This document shows positions 12,591 to 24,665 of a DNA stretch of 64,000 bases, in pieces. The position numbers were made by a program, and so were the translations under genes. Where the stretch lies: assembly GCF_037975245.1 (NCBI RefSeq), contig NC_092582.1:8206001-8270000 (forward strand). The letters run 5' to 3'. Under the pieces are notes generated by a model. It saw nothing but the letters and a program-made list of their open reading frames with translations. It did no database searches and was not told the DNA's origin. The DNA comes from Apostichopus japonicus. Its lineage: Eukaryota; Echinodermata; Holothuroidea; Aspidochirotida; Stichopodidae. Numbering within the stretch: the stretch's first letter is position 1; the number at the start of each line of letters is the position of its first letter.

Positions 12591-12881
12591 CAGGCTCCTA
12601 GCCAGGAATTTGCCAAGGGAGGGGTTAACCTGTAGGCAAACTATCAGAGCCGTAGATTCTGCATTCAAAACTATCTAAGTTTAGCGCCACCATGAGTTGG
12701 CGCTATGCGCACAAGAAAATTTTGGCTGAAAATGCCTCCCAGATCGCTGGAAATGGCACTTCCCAGGTCTTGTAAGTTGCCATGTAAGCTTGAAATTACT
12801 AGCGATATCATAAAAACATACAACAACAAAAGATCATGGGGGGGCAGTCGTCCCCTTTGCCCCCCCTTGGCTACGCGCCTG
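12591..12881 (+). mobile_element. hAT-type MITE, same family as 143-434
   Basis: 291 bp, ends CAGGCTCCTAGCC and GGCTACGCGCCTG, flanked by AAAGCAGG (12583-12590) and AAAGCAGC (12882-12889), an 8-bp duplication with one mismatch. The core is GCGCCACCATGAGTTGGCGC, slightly eroded. Lies in the intron after exon 3. Confidence 0.85.
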
Positions 12882-13947
12882 AAAGCAGCTTTGCGATATT
12901 GTCGGAAATTCGAACAAAATCAAACAGAGTTTCGATCTGAAATACCACATTACCCTTAATACTTCATTCACGGGCACGTCCTGTATTGATCTGTCTTTTA
13001 GATTTTGCTATGCACTGCACGTCTGGCCATTAAGTGCCCAAGGCATCTATGTCTGGTGAATAATAATGTTCTTCATCACGGGCGTGCATGTAGTTTACTT
13101 TACCACAATAATGTTATAGTAGAAGAGATTGTGAAAAGCTATATTTTGCGAACCACTGCCCACACATCTGAAAACGAATAAATCATTCTAATGGAACGTT
13201 GCCTTTATTGTCAAGTGTATTGGATAGCATCGTTTCCTTTAACCAGAGGGTTTTTATGTAGTTAAAGGGCTCGATGTTCCAAACTTCAGTTTTTGTTTTG
13301 CAATTCCGAGCAAACTTCAAGGCCAATTCTTCTTACTGTCTTGTCCATGACAGTGCAGATGTTTTAATAATGCACTAGCATTTCAATTTCACATGAAAAT
13401 GCTGCCCTTTGCAAGAATAACTACTTTATGGATGCATTTCATGTAGAAACAGCTAATATAGTTTTTATGGGCATGCATCTACAGCGATTAATTAACAGAG
13501 TTTATTTTGTGTGCATGTAAGACTTTCATGTGATGACTACATGCAATATAAGCCTAAAGGTTATTTTCTGGCATTATCAGAGTTATCTCACATTTTTGTT
13601 GTAAAATATACAAGTCTAACATCATGACAATGGTGCTGGGGAATTTTACATTGCCTGCACAGGTAGGCTACACTGGCCACGAAAATGGCTTAAAGTTCAT
13701 GGAAGCTATAGATATCACATTTCCACAGATCTTTTTTGTCATGAAAGTCATAAAAAGTTTGAATTTACTACTTTCTTGATGAAAATCACTCCTATGCGCA
13801 ACTTAAGGTGTAGTAGAGTAGAATAAACAGGTTGTACATCATTCTGCATATGTATCAAGAAAAAAAAGGTTGACATGCAGTGGTTAGAAGAAATAAGGAA
13901 GTAATTTCTGATAATTTTACAAAAACTTCTTTCTCTCTTTCTTTCAG

Positions 13948-14022
13948 GGAAATCTTCTTAACCAAATACTGAGTGTTTTTCTCATCATTGAATTTATCAA
14001 CTCTGTACCTTTTATTTTCACT
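13948..14022 (+). CDS. KCNT/slo2: Slo2 channel exon 4 (S3)
   Basis: Acceptor CTTTCAG, donor GTAAGT, phase 0 at both ends. Reads GNLLNQILSVFLIIEFINSV and PFIFT, aligning with the S3 segment of Slack (GN-x-x-x-QI, E-x-IN-x-x-PFI). Confidence 0.95.
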
Positions 14023-14695
14023 GTAAGTAATTTTCTTTGTCTCTCAATTCTAGTATGTTTGTCACAGGGCAGGAGCAGAACTTGTTTTTGTCCACAGCCC
14101 TCTGACCTTAGTTATGTAAATTTGGGTTATGTAATAGTCAGGATGATCCTATTGTTGGAGGTATGCAGTTGCAGGAATGCAGATGATCCCTCCATGAGAG
14201 TTTTAATTAAAGCAGAGGGAACAAAGGGCGTGTGAGAATGTCAGTGTGAACTAAGAGTTCAGAGTCCACATGCCAAAGGAGAAAATCTTCTGTCCAGTTA
14301 GTCAGGAACTGATTTTAATTTATCATTATTAAATAGTGGCTGAGGTGCTCCACAAACAAAATATAAAAAAGTTAATGAAGTAACTAAACTGTCTAGATGT
14401 AGTTCATGTCTGAACAAAATATTGTAATGTCAGGTAAATAACAGGTCAAAGGTCAGGCATAAGTGAACTAAAACTTGATATTGAGTTTGATTTTCTGCAA
14501 GTATGTGTATCATTGCATTTTTTGACACTAAAAATTTCTAGAAAGTTTTTCAAATAAAAAGTACTTTCCCTTTGGACTAGTTGGGACTCCAGATTGTTCC
14601 CAGCCCCTTCAGAGTTTTAAAAGAGACAATTAAATATCTCAGTGGAGTGTCGAAACTACTTGTGAAGGGGCAGAAGAGTACTGGTTGAAATGTTG

Positions 14696-15543
14696 ATTTG
14701 AAAGTGTGCCCTTTAATACCACTGCTATAACAGTTTACCTGCCTCGGGCATTTGAATAGGCACTCGCGGTAGATTGCGGGAAAATTGAGCTGTGCAAGTG
14801 ACTTTTCCACGCTCGTTTCCTTTGCTAGGCTTGGCAAATTGATTATGTAAGACACAGGCTCAAACGTTCCCTATAACGTTCCTAATATTAATAATAATAA
14901 TAATATTAAGGCATTTATATAGCGCCATAACTAAAACGATATATTCTATGGCACTTTACAAGGAAAAAATAAAAACATACAAATGAACAAAAACAGCAAC
15001 AAGACAGAAAAGAGAAAGAATAGTATTTCTTAAATGCCTTATTAAAGAGAACTGTCTTCAGAGCTTTTTTGAAAGAGAGAAATGTGGATTGATCAGCAAC
15101 CGAAGACGGCAAGTCGTTCCACAGCCTGGCCCCAGTTACAGAAAATACATGGTTGCCAAACTGTTTTGTGCGGGTGGCGGGAACGTTGAAAGTAGAAGCA
15201 GATATGCTTCTTATGCGGTATGACGAAACACACTTAGTAAACATCTTACACAAATAATCGGGGGCCTGTTTATTAATATATTTATGAATCAAACAAAGAG
15301 CCTTGAAAGTAATGCGTTGCTCAATGGGGAGCCAATGTAAAGTGAAAAGACAGTCCCTGGCACTGTCATATTTTCTTCTGCACAGAATCAATTTTGCAGC
15401 TTGGTTTTGTATAGACTGTAAGGGAAGCAGGGTGAGCAGCAGTTGAACCGATCAGTAAAGCATTATAATAACCTTGAATGGTGAAGAAGTGGGCGTTGGC
15501 GAAAAATGAACGGCAGTCTTCATAAAGGGCGGATTTTCAAATG
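14696..15543 (+). mobile_element. MITE-like element R1, copy split by a LINE
   Basis: Same family as 1991-2247. The left part (14696-about 14885) and right part (about 15464-15543, from ATAATAACCTTGAATGGTG) are contiguous in the other copy. Ends are ATTTGAAAGTGTGCCC and, inverted, CATTTGAAAATCCGCCC. Confidence 0.65.
14888..15463 (-). mobile_element. 5'-truncated L2/CR1-like LINE, reverse transcriptase C-terminus
   Basis: On the minus strand a frame over 14915-15391 reads FTLHWLPIEQRITFKALCLI, then YINKQAPDYLCKMF and GARLWNDLPSSVADQSTFLS, FKKALKTVLF. The LHWLPxxxRxxFK, APxYL and RLWNxLP phrases are typical of the C-terminal part of L2/CR1/jockey-type reverse transcriptases. Upstream, LQSIQNQAAKLILCRRKYDS continues the family pattern, and YYNALLIGS lies in another frame, so there is at least one frameshift. 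The 3' end has GCGCTATATAAATGCC and an (ATT)n tail. A dead fragment inserted in R1, within the intron after exon 4. Confidence 0.85.
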
Positions 15544-15732
15544 TAACATAATTGATCATTATCTGATTATCTAGCATAATTGTGGGCAATATTCATGACC
15601 TTTGAACATATAGCTTTAATATTTTGTTAACAATTCTGCAAACAAAAAATGTGAAAACATTAATTCTTTCAGCTGTTGTGTCAAGCAATTGTTGATAAAT
15701 GTAAAATTCTTTTCTCCCATTTTATTTTCCAG

Positions 15733-15816
15733 ATATTTTCCAAACCGCTTCGAAACTTATTCATTCCAGTATTTCTCAACTGCTGGCTGGCTAAGAATTT
15801 GTTACAAAATCTCTTT
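15733..15816 (+). CDS. KCNT/slo2: Slo2 channel exon 5 (S4)
   Basis: Acceptor TTTTCCAG, donor GTAAGT, phase 0 at both ends. Contains [17 protein letters not shown], nearly identical to vertebrate Slack S4. As in other Slo2 channels it lacks the regular Arg/Lys ladder of voltage sensors, fitting weak voltage dependence. Confidence 0.97.
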
Positions 15817-17099
15817 GTAAGTATCATTAGTGTAAAATGAATGTATTATATTGGCCAACTATATAGGCCTAACCTTTTGCAACAAGTCTGATATTTTGCA
15901 CACAAAACTCTGTTATTTGCTTGTCAGAGAACTCTGCCTACAGCTCTTTTACTACCCTAATTCTTGCATTTTATCCAAGAATACGAAAAGAATGAATGAA
16001 CTAAAACTAAAAAAAATTACCCTATTGATTATCTGTATTTTGTCAACCTACCGATGATTGCCTTGAGGAACCGAACATATCGTGCCATCTAAACTATCTT
16101 ATGTGGACTTAAATGAGGCACCTGGCAACTTCCTTTGCCACTGGGGTTTAAGCATGACCATCTGGTCAATGAACCGCAAACTGATGTATCTGCGCAGTAA
16201 TAATTTGTTCTGTCATTTGAGTTAAAACTGTCTGCCTCAAGTCTGCAGTGTATAATAACTCTCTCTGTACAACTGCACAAGTTTGATTTCCGTTTAAATT
16301 TAGTGGTGATGACTGACTCAGTAGAAGATGTAAAAGCAGTTTTATTAATATGAAGGAGAGGACCAGGAAGGGGGTAAGGGGAGGAGTGGAAGAGAGGGGG
16401 TGTTTGTTAATGATAATTTATCAGGATATGTACATCACAAGGATATCTCCAGGGTAAAATAATAAGGTTTTATTTTAGATTTCAAGTGAACCATTTGATG
16501 TGGGATTTGGGGACTATTAATGTTTGACGATAAATGAACCAAAACGTGAAGGAGACTTTAAAGAAGTATTGAATGTACCTTTAGAGTACGGGTTGTAAGC
16601 TCTGCATCGTAGGACCAAGATATTTATTTCCATTGTTTAGAATATAGTGGTTTGAAGTTGATTAATCTCCAAAGATTACTGCATATGAAATGCAATCTAA
16701 GGCATATATTTAAACTACCAAAAACAATGCAATCTTTGGTAACAATTGCTGTTTAGAAAGAACAAAAGGATTGTCTAAAATGGAAATGTTAATTAGAACC
16801 ACTGAGGAAAGGGCTGGAACATAACCTAGCCATCCTAGTGAAATTAACCTTCTGTTCCTACCCACTGTTTGTTTTTTTTTTCTTCCTTACAATATGGACA
16901 GTTAAAAATATATCAACTTCACACTCAGATAGGGCCGATCTGAGCTGAACAACAAGAACACGATTTGTGTAAAAGTAAAAAGAATCATTGTGTTTAGTTG
17001 TAGAGATGATCAGCATACCATATTTCCAAGTTTTCACGGAAAATGCTGCCAACGTACCCATGTATATTCTTGCATTTCCTCTTTCTTACCCTTTCATCC

Positions 17100-17935
17100 C
17101 TTATCCCTCTGTTCCTGCATGTTCCTTCTCTTCTCCTACCTTCCCCCTCCCTTCTCCCTTCCCCTCCCCCCCTCTGCTATTTTCCCGTCACTTCCCCTCT
17201 CTTCCCCTCCCTTCCCTCCACTCCTCCCCTCTGTTATTGTCCCCTTACTTCTCCTCCCTTTCCCTACCTGCCCCTCTATTATTGTCTTGTCACTTCTCCT
17301 CCCTTTCCCTCCCTGCCCCTCTGCTATTGTCCCTTCACTTCTCCTCTCTTATCCCTCCCTTCCCCCTTTCCCTACCTGCCCCTCTATTATTGTCTTGTCA
17401 CTTCTCCTCCCTTTCCCTCCCTGCCCCTCTGCTATTGTCCCTTCACTTCTCCTCTCTTATCCCCCCCTTCCCCCTTTCCCTACCTGCCCCTCTATTATTG
17501 TCTTGTCACTTCTCCTCCCTTTCCCTCCCTGCCCCTCTGCTATTGTCCCTTCACTTCTCCTCTCTTATCCCTCCCTTCCCCCTTTCCCTACCTGCCCCTC
17601 TATTATTGTCTTGTCACTTCTCCTCCCTTTCCCTCCCTGCCCCTCTGCTATTGTCCCTTCACTTCTCCTCTCTTATCCCTCCCTTCCCCCTTTCCCTACC
17701 TGCCCCTCTATTATTGTCTTGTCACTTCTCCTCCCTTTCCCTCCCTGCCCCTCTGCTATTGTTCCTTCACTTCTCCCTTCTCCGTTTCCCCTTCTTCCCT
17801 TTCTTCCTCCCTCCCCTCCTTCCCCTCCATTTCCTCTGTTCTCATCCATTAACCTCCCTCCTCTCCCCTCCCTCATCATTCCTCCTTTCTTCACCTTTCT
17901 CTCTCCACTACCTCTTTCTACCTCTTCCTTGCCTA
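17100..17935. repeat. Pyrimidine-rich region with a 108-bp minisatellite
   Basis: Almost pure C/T on the + strand. TCCCTACCTGCCCCTCTATT starts at 17261, 17369, 17477, 17585 and 17693, an exact 108-bp spacing with nearly identical units up to about 17790. Flanking sequence is diverged polypyrimidine. It lies in the intron after exon 5. The long open frames here (about 270-319 codons in all three + frames) follow from the lack of A and G and are not genes. Confidence 0.95.
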
Positions 17936-18745
17936 TAAGGCACTCATGACATTTCTCACTGGATGAAGTCATTTTCTTCCCCTTATATCCGCTCCTCACC
18001 ACTTTACCAGTTTGAAATATTGATCATGAAGTCTAATGCTGATTTTCCCAAATAATTCATATCGTGCCATTTTAATCAACAGTTAATTGCAATTTTTGAT
18101 GATTCTCAACGCCAAAGTTGATATTAGGTCTCTCATTTCAAACCTTTTTATTCATGAGATTTCACAGCAAATGTGGGAAACAATCAAAAGAGTTGGTTTT
18201 GATTGCTAGCTTAATATAGCCTTCAGGCATAAAATTAAAAAATGTACGATGGATTTTCTCACTTTAATGTTGTCAATGTATACCGTGTTAATTCCAAAAA
18301 GAAAAAAAAATAGATTACCATAATATGCAACTCTTTCGAATGCATATAATTATAACTACTGTTCTGCCTGGAATGTAAATTTAATGACTTAGCTATGACA
18401 TATTTATTGTTTAACATTGGCTCACATCGTTACGGTCGAGCAGGTCATTATATCCCTGCTTATATCGATTTGTCTGAAGCAACGCATCGTCAGCCTCGAC
18501 AACTAATTTATTTACACCTTTTCACACATATATAAAGCCTTCCTGATGGCGTACAGAGGGGGGGAGGATAATGAATTGACTGTGTAATGTACATGTCCTT
18601 CCATAAATAACTCTACCATTTTCTGACAGTTTGGACATCCCATGTAGTTCAGCATTGCAACAGTGAAACATTTTGTTTGTCATCAAAATACTTCTTCTGT
18701 AAAATGCAACAAAGACAATTTGAAAGTTAATGTGCTTGATCACAC

Positions 18746-18771
18746 CATGGAGGTAAAAACAGACCTCCATG
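18746..18771. repeat. Hairpin CATGGAGGT...ACCTCCATG
   Basis: Nine-bp arms with an 8-nt loop. Same hairpin as at 1828-1870. Confidence 0.5.
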
Positions 18772-19369
18772 ATCACACTTTGGGTAGGTTCCCCACTTGT
18801 GTGAATATTGGAGGACTAGTTGTTGTTCCCTGGTGGAGTGGGAGGTGAGATGAGAGGGTGGGGAGGGGGGAGTCTAAGTTGAATTTTTATCCCTTCTCTT
18901 CTGAAGGAAATTATGATTTCGATGGGTACCTATTTGACATTTTAACCAGATTTGAAATTAAATAGCAATACAACTTGTGTGATCAGAGCAATTGAAGGAC
19001 TGTTACCATAACAGCAATTTATCCAATCAAATTTCTGTAGCTTTTTGACCAAATCATGGTTGAGAAAATATTTGCCCTGTAGTTGTCTATGAAAACTATG
19101 CTGGAATTAACTGCCTACATATCTCGATATCGTATAAAATCTTGCAGTCCCTACATCCTCCTGGATGCTGATTGAAGGTACCAGAGTAGAAATGAGAACA
19201 AATTTGGATAAATTCTGACCTGTGATATGATGCTAAATTAAAGATGCTTCAATTGATAGGAGCTATAAAGCTTGTAAAAATTTCCATTTTTTTCCCAAAA
19301 AATTACATGTCAAAAATCTTTAAAAAAAATCAAATCCAATGATATTTTTGTCTCTGCCTCTTCACCCAG

Positions 19370-19464
19370 TATGATCTTCATCGTGTGATGCAGAAACAGC
19401 ATTCGGTAGTAACACAGAAGGTGATGATCTTAGTAAGCACCATATTATGCCTTATATTTACAAG
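19370..19464 (+). CDS. KCNT/slo2: Slo2 channel exon 6 (S4-S5 linker and S5)
   Basis: Acceptor TTCACCCAG, donor GTAAGT. Reads YDLHRVMQKQHSVVTQKVMI, then LVSTILCLIFT. DLHR matches DFHR of vertebrate Slack and LCLIFT matches LCLVFT in S5. The terminal AG plus T of exon 7 gives Ser. Confidence 0.95.
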
Positions 19465-22400
19465 GTAAGTTTCTCTAAAATCATCATCATCCTTTTTTGA
19501 GTGTATTCTTATTTCTTAATTTACATTTTTCTTCCCCCTTTGAAATAGCAAAATACTCTGCTTTAATTTTTTAAAATTTTTTGGAAGAATATTTTTGTAC
19601 TTGAAACTTTACATTATTTGAAAATCTTGACGTAGAAAATTAGGGTAAAACTACGCATTCTTTGACATAGGCCAATAGTATATTCCTTTTTACATTAAAA
19701 TGGTATTTATTGACAAATTTCAATTAATCAAGATTTTAAATGTTTATGCTATAATGGCACCAGAATTTCAAGAGTGTGGATGGGTGGAGGGGGGGGGATT
19801 GGTGGGTGGGTTATCACATGGTTGGAAGTGTTAACATGCACCTGTATAAAAGTGAACATCAGAGGCAAATTTAGGGGGATTAACTGCAGGAATAAGCATC
19901 ATGATTTCTGTCTGTTTGGGGGGGGAGGGTTTCCCCCACCCCCTTGTGCCACCAACGTACCTGACTGGTTCAATTCAAAAGAAACCAAAAATGGATATCA
20001 CCCTTGTATTTTATCTTCTTATATGTTTGGGTCAGAAGATAACCATGAAATCATCTATAATTCACACTTTTCTCTCTTTCTCAAGATTTGGTGGCAATGT
20101 TGTAAACCTATATGTTGTCTGCATGGTACCTGCATCTACTATTTGTGTTACCTTTGGTGTTTTGGTGTTGGCTGTCTGAGAAACTCTCAATCTTTAATCG
20201 GTTTGTAAATTGTTTACAGTGCATAAATACAGCTTTTCTCATTTCTTTAGTTTTCATCATTTCATATTGTATGGCATGCAGCACACCTCCACCTCTCAAT
20301 CCCCCCCCCCCCCCGACTCCATTCTTCACCTCCTCTCTCCTTCAAAAACCATAACTGAGACATATACTATGTTCAATATATATATTAACTGAGAATATAA
20401 CTGTTATAGAAGACTTTTATCTTCTCTTCATATCTTTCAATCCACCCCCCCCTTTCCCTGTCCCTCTCCCATTCTCACTAGCTCCCTCCTCCTTCACTAC
20501 CACCTCCTAGTCCTCTGAAAATCCAAATTATTTTGTCTTTCTTATTGAAAAGACACTTTCCTCAATCGAAATGTCTACATATTTAGAACAGCAGCATTCT
20601 TAACCGAGAACACGTTTGACAGTTTGTTGGCATTTCTGCATGATAGTTGAAAGGCAATAACTTTTGCAATAACTTCAAGCAATATTATGGTATGAGTGAC
20701 TGTAGAAAAAAAATATGTCGACAATTTGCATCATTATCAAGTGATTGGAACAGGTATTAAAATAAAAGATCTGTTTACCAGCATTCCAATTGTGTCTAGG
20801 TATAACTATTCATGCTGTCTAGGGTAAGCACTTAAAGAATTTGAAATGAACCTGAAAAGTAAAGCATAACATCTCCACAGCCCTGGTTGTCATAGCAACT
20901 AGTCTTGTGCATAAAGCTGATTCTGCCTGCAGTGAAATGCATGCTATGAGGGAGGGATGCTTTTTTCAAATCTACCCTGTCAGCTTATTTTATTCTTTGA
21001 TGCTTGTGATGAAATGTTTCAAGGAGAGCTGGAAGTGGAATTTTTATTTGGTAATATGTTTCAATGAAGCTGTCACTCCTTCTATTCATGTTTTCTCACC
21101 TCATTCACCATTGGCCATTACTGTCATATATACAACATCCAATTGTTTATTGTGTATTTATTGTTTACAGCTTTTGGAGGGAGGGGGGGGGGGGCGGTGA
21201 AACCTGTTGGTATGGTAATGGAATGTGTATGGTATGCATTATGGAATGATTGAATTATTTTCATTAAAATGACATCACAAACTGTTGCTTTTTTTGTCAA
21301 GATGTAGTTTTGTTTCAAAGTGTCAATAAAAATTGTGTCGTTTACGTGTAAAAGAAAACTGTAGTTTTTTGTTCAAAAAGGGGTCTAAAAAAGCAGAATA
21401 TGAGAAACCAACTTATTGAGATAATTCCAAGGAACCTACAAATATATGAATTCAAAATAAGGTTCTAATTAATTGCACTTAGACACCCTTAAATACTTTA
21501 TCCAATATAAACCTTTAATGAGGAGAAAATTATTGCATTCCATTTGGTTCTCATTGTTTTATTTCCCAGACAGTTTCTTTTTATGAGTGAATAAAACACA
21601 TTGAAGAACAAAAAGTAAATGTCAAAAATGTTAAAACGAAGGGGAAAATGAGAATAATTCACAGCTGTTTTCTAATAGGCAATTGTGGTGTACTTCAGAT
21701 AGCACCATAGTGCAGCTTCCTTTACCTTTACTTTGAAAAGCACTTGCCAAAATATGTTGATAGCTCAATGTTGAAAATAAGTTGAAAATATATCAAAAAA
21801 TGGGGGGAAGGGAAAAAAAATTCAAAGTAAGTTATAAAATTACCACAAGTAAAATGTCGCACTTACATTATAGGCACAGTGTTTTGTAAAAACAAAGTTA
21901 CTATGTGAGTAATGTTTTAAGACCAGTGATTTACAGTAATTATGAGCGGCAGAGTGCTTCTATATAATCAATCACTAGTGTATATAGCGTGACAGCTTTC
22001 TGCTGGAAATTAAAGTCTTCAAGGTGTAACCTTGAAGAAAGAAAAAATCTAGGTCATTGTTGATTGATAGTCATTGAATGAAACAACTATAAAATAAAGG
22101 GAAGGAATCTGCACAACTCATGGGAATAAAAAAGTAAACTACTTTTACTTTTAGTGTGACCTTGACATTAATAACTTGCTTAATATCATATCTATGCTTC
22201 AGACAAAAACTATACAATTACTCTGAATTTGAAGAAAGAAGAAACTTTAATACCACCCTTGATATTGATCAGAATATGTGTTAATTTAAAGTACTGGCAA
22301 TCTTTGCCATACAAATGACATTCAAAAAAAGGAATATTATAATCAGTAATAGATGAACATTATGTGATTTATTGTTGGCCTTCTGCAAAGAAGTAATGAT

Positions 22401-23312
22401 TTTTTGCCCATAAGGATCTCTCTTTGGAAAGTTCACTTTCACTTTAAAAAGGCTTACATTCACTGGAGGCCTAAGCTGTTCATTCTAATAGATGTTTTCA
22501 TTTGAAAGGTGTGCATTAATCATTGCTTGTGATGAGTTGGTCAGAAGGAACTCTTTTTATTTCATTGTGTGCTGTGAGTTTTTAAGTTATTACATTTCAA
22601 AGGACTGCTAAACCTTCTATATCAATTCAGACAGTTACACTAGTGTAAATTCTACGCCTGTTAATCTAATCCTTCCTTAATGGAAAGTTTTAATTTCTTT
22701 TCCAATTTTGCAACTTTCCCCTTTTGCATGCAATTAATACACTTCATATTTTTCTGGTTATGTTTTTGTTCAAAATATGTAAGTGGGGACATCTTAGTTT
22801 AATGAGTGTCTTGATTGAATAACTTGAGTGATTATTTGAGTGACTTAAGTGAATTATTGAGCAATTATTTTCTTGAGGGAATTACTGATAAGTCTTCATT
22901 TTGATAAATTTTTCAAGAAATTGCACAACAAACTGCTTTCAGCCAGCTCTGTCAGCGATTTGCTTAACTTTTATGGAGTATTTATCCTCAAAACAAGATG
23001 ACAGCTTATCAGACAAAGAAACCCTATTAGACTTGTCCACCAAAATGATGATCAGTGAACTTAAAAAGTAGTTCATAAATTTGATCTGATCCTGAACTTT
23101 TTGTTGTCCGGACACTTTTCAAACTTCAAAGTATCATATCAACTACATTTAAATGCCAATTTAGAATATTTTCAAACTATTTACTTCCATCATGATTTGG
23201 AAATATAAAATGACAAATCAAGCTAACATGATCTACATTTGTTATGGGACTTTGGTATCAAACAGTATCGATCAATCGGTTCATCATGATCAAGAAAAGA
23301 TTCCAAATTTGA

Positions 23313-23430
23313 GTTAAAATGTTGAATTGGAAGCCACCTGATGTGTAAGTTGTAATCCATAAGCCCTTGCGGGCTTCTACCACATTTGTGGTCGCTTAAA
23401 CGTCGTAAAAATAACTGCTGATTATCAACT
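23313..23430 (-). repeat. Dispersed repeat R3, inverted copy
   Basis: Reverse-oriented copy of 2797-2925: TTGAATTGGAAGCCACCTGA, CCACATTTGTGGTCGCTTAA, and AATAACTGCTGATTAT at its right edge. It ends 72 nt before exon 7 of the channel gene. Confidence 0.6.
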
Positions 23431-23502
23431 AAAGAAATAAAGATGTTTCTCTTGATTTCCCTTCATCCTTCTTCTTCTTCTCCCCCTCCTACTTCCCCAC
23501 AG

Positions 23503-23692
23503 TGTGTGTGGTATTCACCATATCCAGAGAGCAGATGGAGATGCTAACGGCATGTCCTTCTTCGTGGCTATCTATTTTACCATCGTTACCTTCTCCACCG
23601 TCGGTTATGGGGACATTCAGGTCTACATCTGGCCTTCCCAGTTTTACATTCTTTGTATGATAGCAAGTGCAATTGTTGTCCTACCGATACAG
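23503..23692 (+). CDS. KCNT/slo2: Slo2 channel exon 7 (turret, pore loop, S6)
   Basis: Acceptor CCCCACAG, donor GTACGT. Starts VCGIHHIQRADGDANG, carries the K+ selectivity filter in TVGYGDIQVYIWPSQ, and ends with S6, ASAIVVLPIQ. GYGD rather than GFG is typical of many K+ channels. The residues just after GYGD (IQVY) differ from the VTPK of mammalian Slack, while WPSQ is kept. Ends in phase 0. Confidence 0.98.
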
Positions 23693-24029
23693 GTACGTTA
23701 TCTCTACGTTCGTTAATACACAAATCGCATGTTTTTAAAGTCAGAGTTTTCTGTTTATTAATTAAGCTTTAAAAAAAATGGTCACTTTTCCTGTTGGTAA
23801 ATATGGTAGTACCCCGGCACCGAAATGTTTATAGCAAATTCACCACGAATTAGATATAAAATATCCTCAACGTGCATGAAAATGCCAGTGGCATGTTACA
23901 TCTATAACCCGTAATGACGAACAATGAGAGTTGTGGTCGTGATTTGTCTAGGCTTTTGTGCAATAATTGTGCGGGTTGGCTCCAGAAAAACCCAATGATT
24001 ATTAAATCTGATATTGAGTATCCCATCTG

Positions 24030-24199
24030 CTGGAATAATCCAATGGAGAGAGAAATAACTTTTTTTTGCTGTTATACGTTTATCTTTTTACTTATTAATG
24101 CAACCACCGTTTTTGTTTATCAAAAAATATTGGAAGAGATTGCTTACGTGATGATTGATAGACAGAAACAAGGCTGGAATAATCCAGACAGAAACAAGG
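24030..24199 (+). pseudogene. Fossil partial duplication of exon 8 and its 3' intron
   Basis: A 144-bp unit (24030-24173), starting CTGGAATAATCCAATGG and ending CAGAAACAAGG, precedes a 26-bp mini-unit and then the functional copy (24200-24345). The exon-like part reads [15 protein letters not shown], against [15 protein letters not shown] in the real exon. The acceptor AG is lost (AAAATAT in place of AAAAG), and the rest of exon 8 with its donor is absent, so it cannot be spliced as an exon. Confidence 0.85.
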
Positions 24200-24301
24200 C
24201 TGGAATAATCCAATGGAGAGAGAAATCTGTTTTTTGGTTTCTTTTATACCTTTATCCTTATTACTTATTAATGCGACCATTGTTTTTGTTTTCAATAAAA
24301 G

Positions 24302-24466
24302 TTGGAAGAGATTGCCTACGTGATGATTGAGAGGCAGAAACAAGGTGGCACGTACAGCAGACACCGAGCACAGAATGAGAGGCACGTCGTTGTGTGCTCC
24401 ACGACCTTGCATTATGATCAGTTTATCGATTTTCTCTACGAATTCTATGCACACCCTCTTCTACAG
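24302..24466 (+). CDS. KCNT/slo2: Slo2 channel exon 8 (S6-RCK1 linker, start of RCK1)
   Basis: Acceptor AATAAAAG, donor GTTAGC, 55 codons, phase 0 at both ends. Reads [32 protein letters not shown], then [12 protein letters not shown], the conserved entry into RCK1. The first 44 nt and the preceding intron are duplicated just upstream (24030-24173). Confidence 0.97.
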
Positions 24467-24602
24467 GTTAGCAATGTTTTATTATTTAATTATTTAATAT
24501 CTTATGATATAACATTTATAGAAAACGTAGTATTCAAGATAAAACAAAACTGTTAGCAAACTGCTAATATCCACTAAAGAGCCTGCATAAGAGAATGTGT
24601 AA

Positions 24603-24665
24603 AAGTAAGTTGGCCTGACGTTTCGATCATAGCAGGATCTTCTTCAAAGGCTGGATGACAAGTAA
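24603..24665 (+). repeat. Dispersed GACGTTTCGATC repeat
   Basis: AAGTTGGCCTGACGTTTCGA, then GCAGGATCTTCTTCAAAGGC and GATGACAAG. Same motif as at 545, 7170, 45845 and 56251. Lies in the intron after exon 8. Confidence 0.6.

Noticed and set aside
14915-15391. Protein-coding host gene of 158 codons
   Set aside because: Sequence is the C-terminus of a LINE reverse transcriptase, 5'-truncated and frameshifted.
16988-17949. Three overlapping + strand open frames of about 270-319 codons
   Set aside because: They lie in a C/T-only minisatellite where stop codons cannot occur; all frames are open and the residues are low-complexity Pro/Leu/Ser/Phe.
24131-24173. Alternative (mutually exclusive) exon 8
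   Set aside because: The copy lacks the acceptor AG, a donor and three quarters of the exon.
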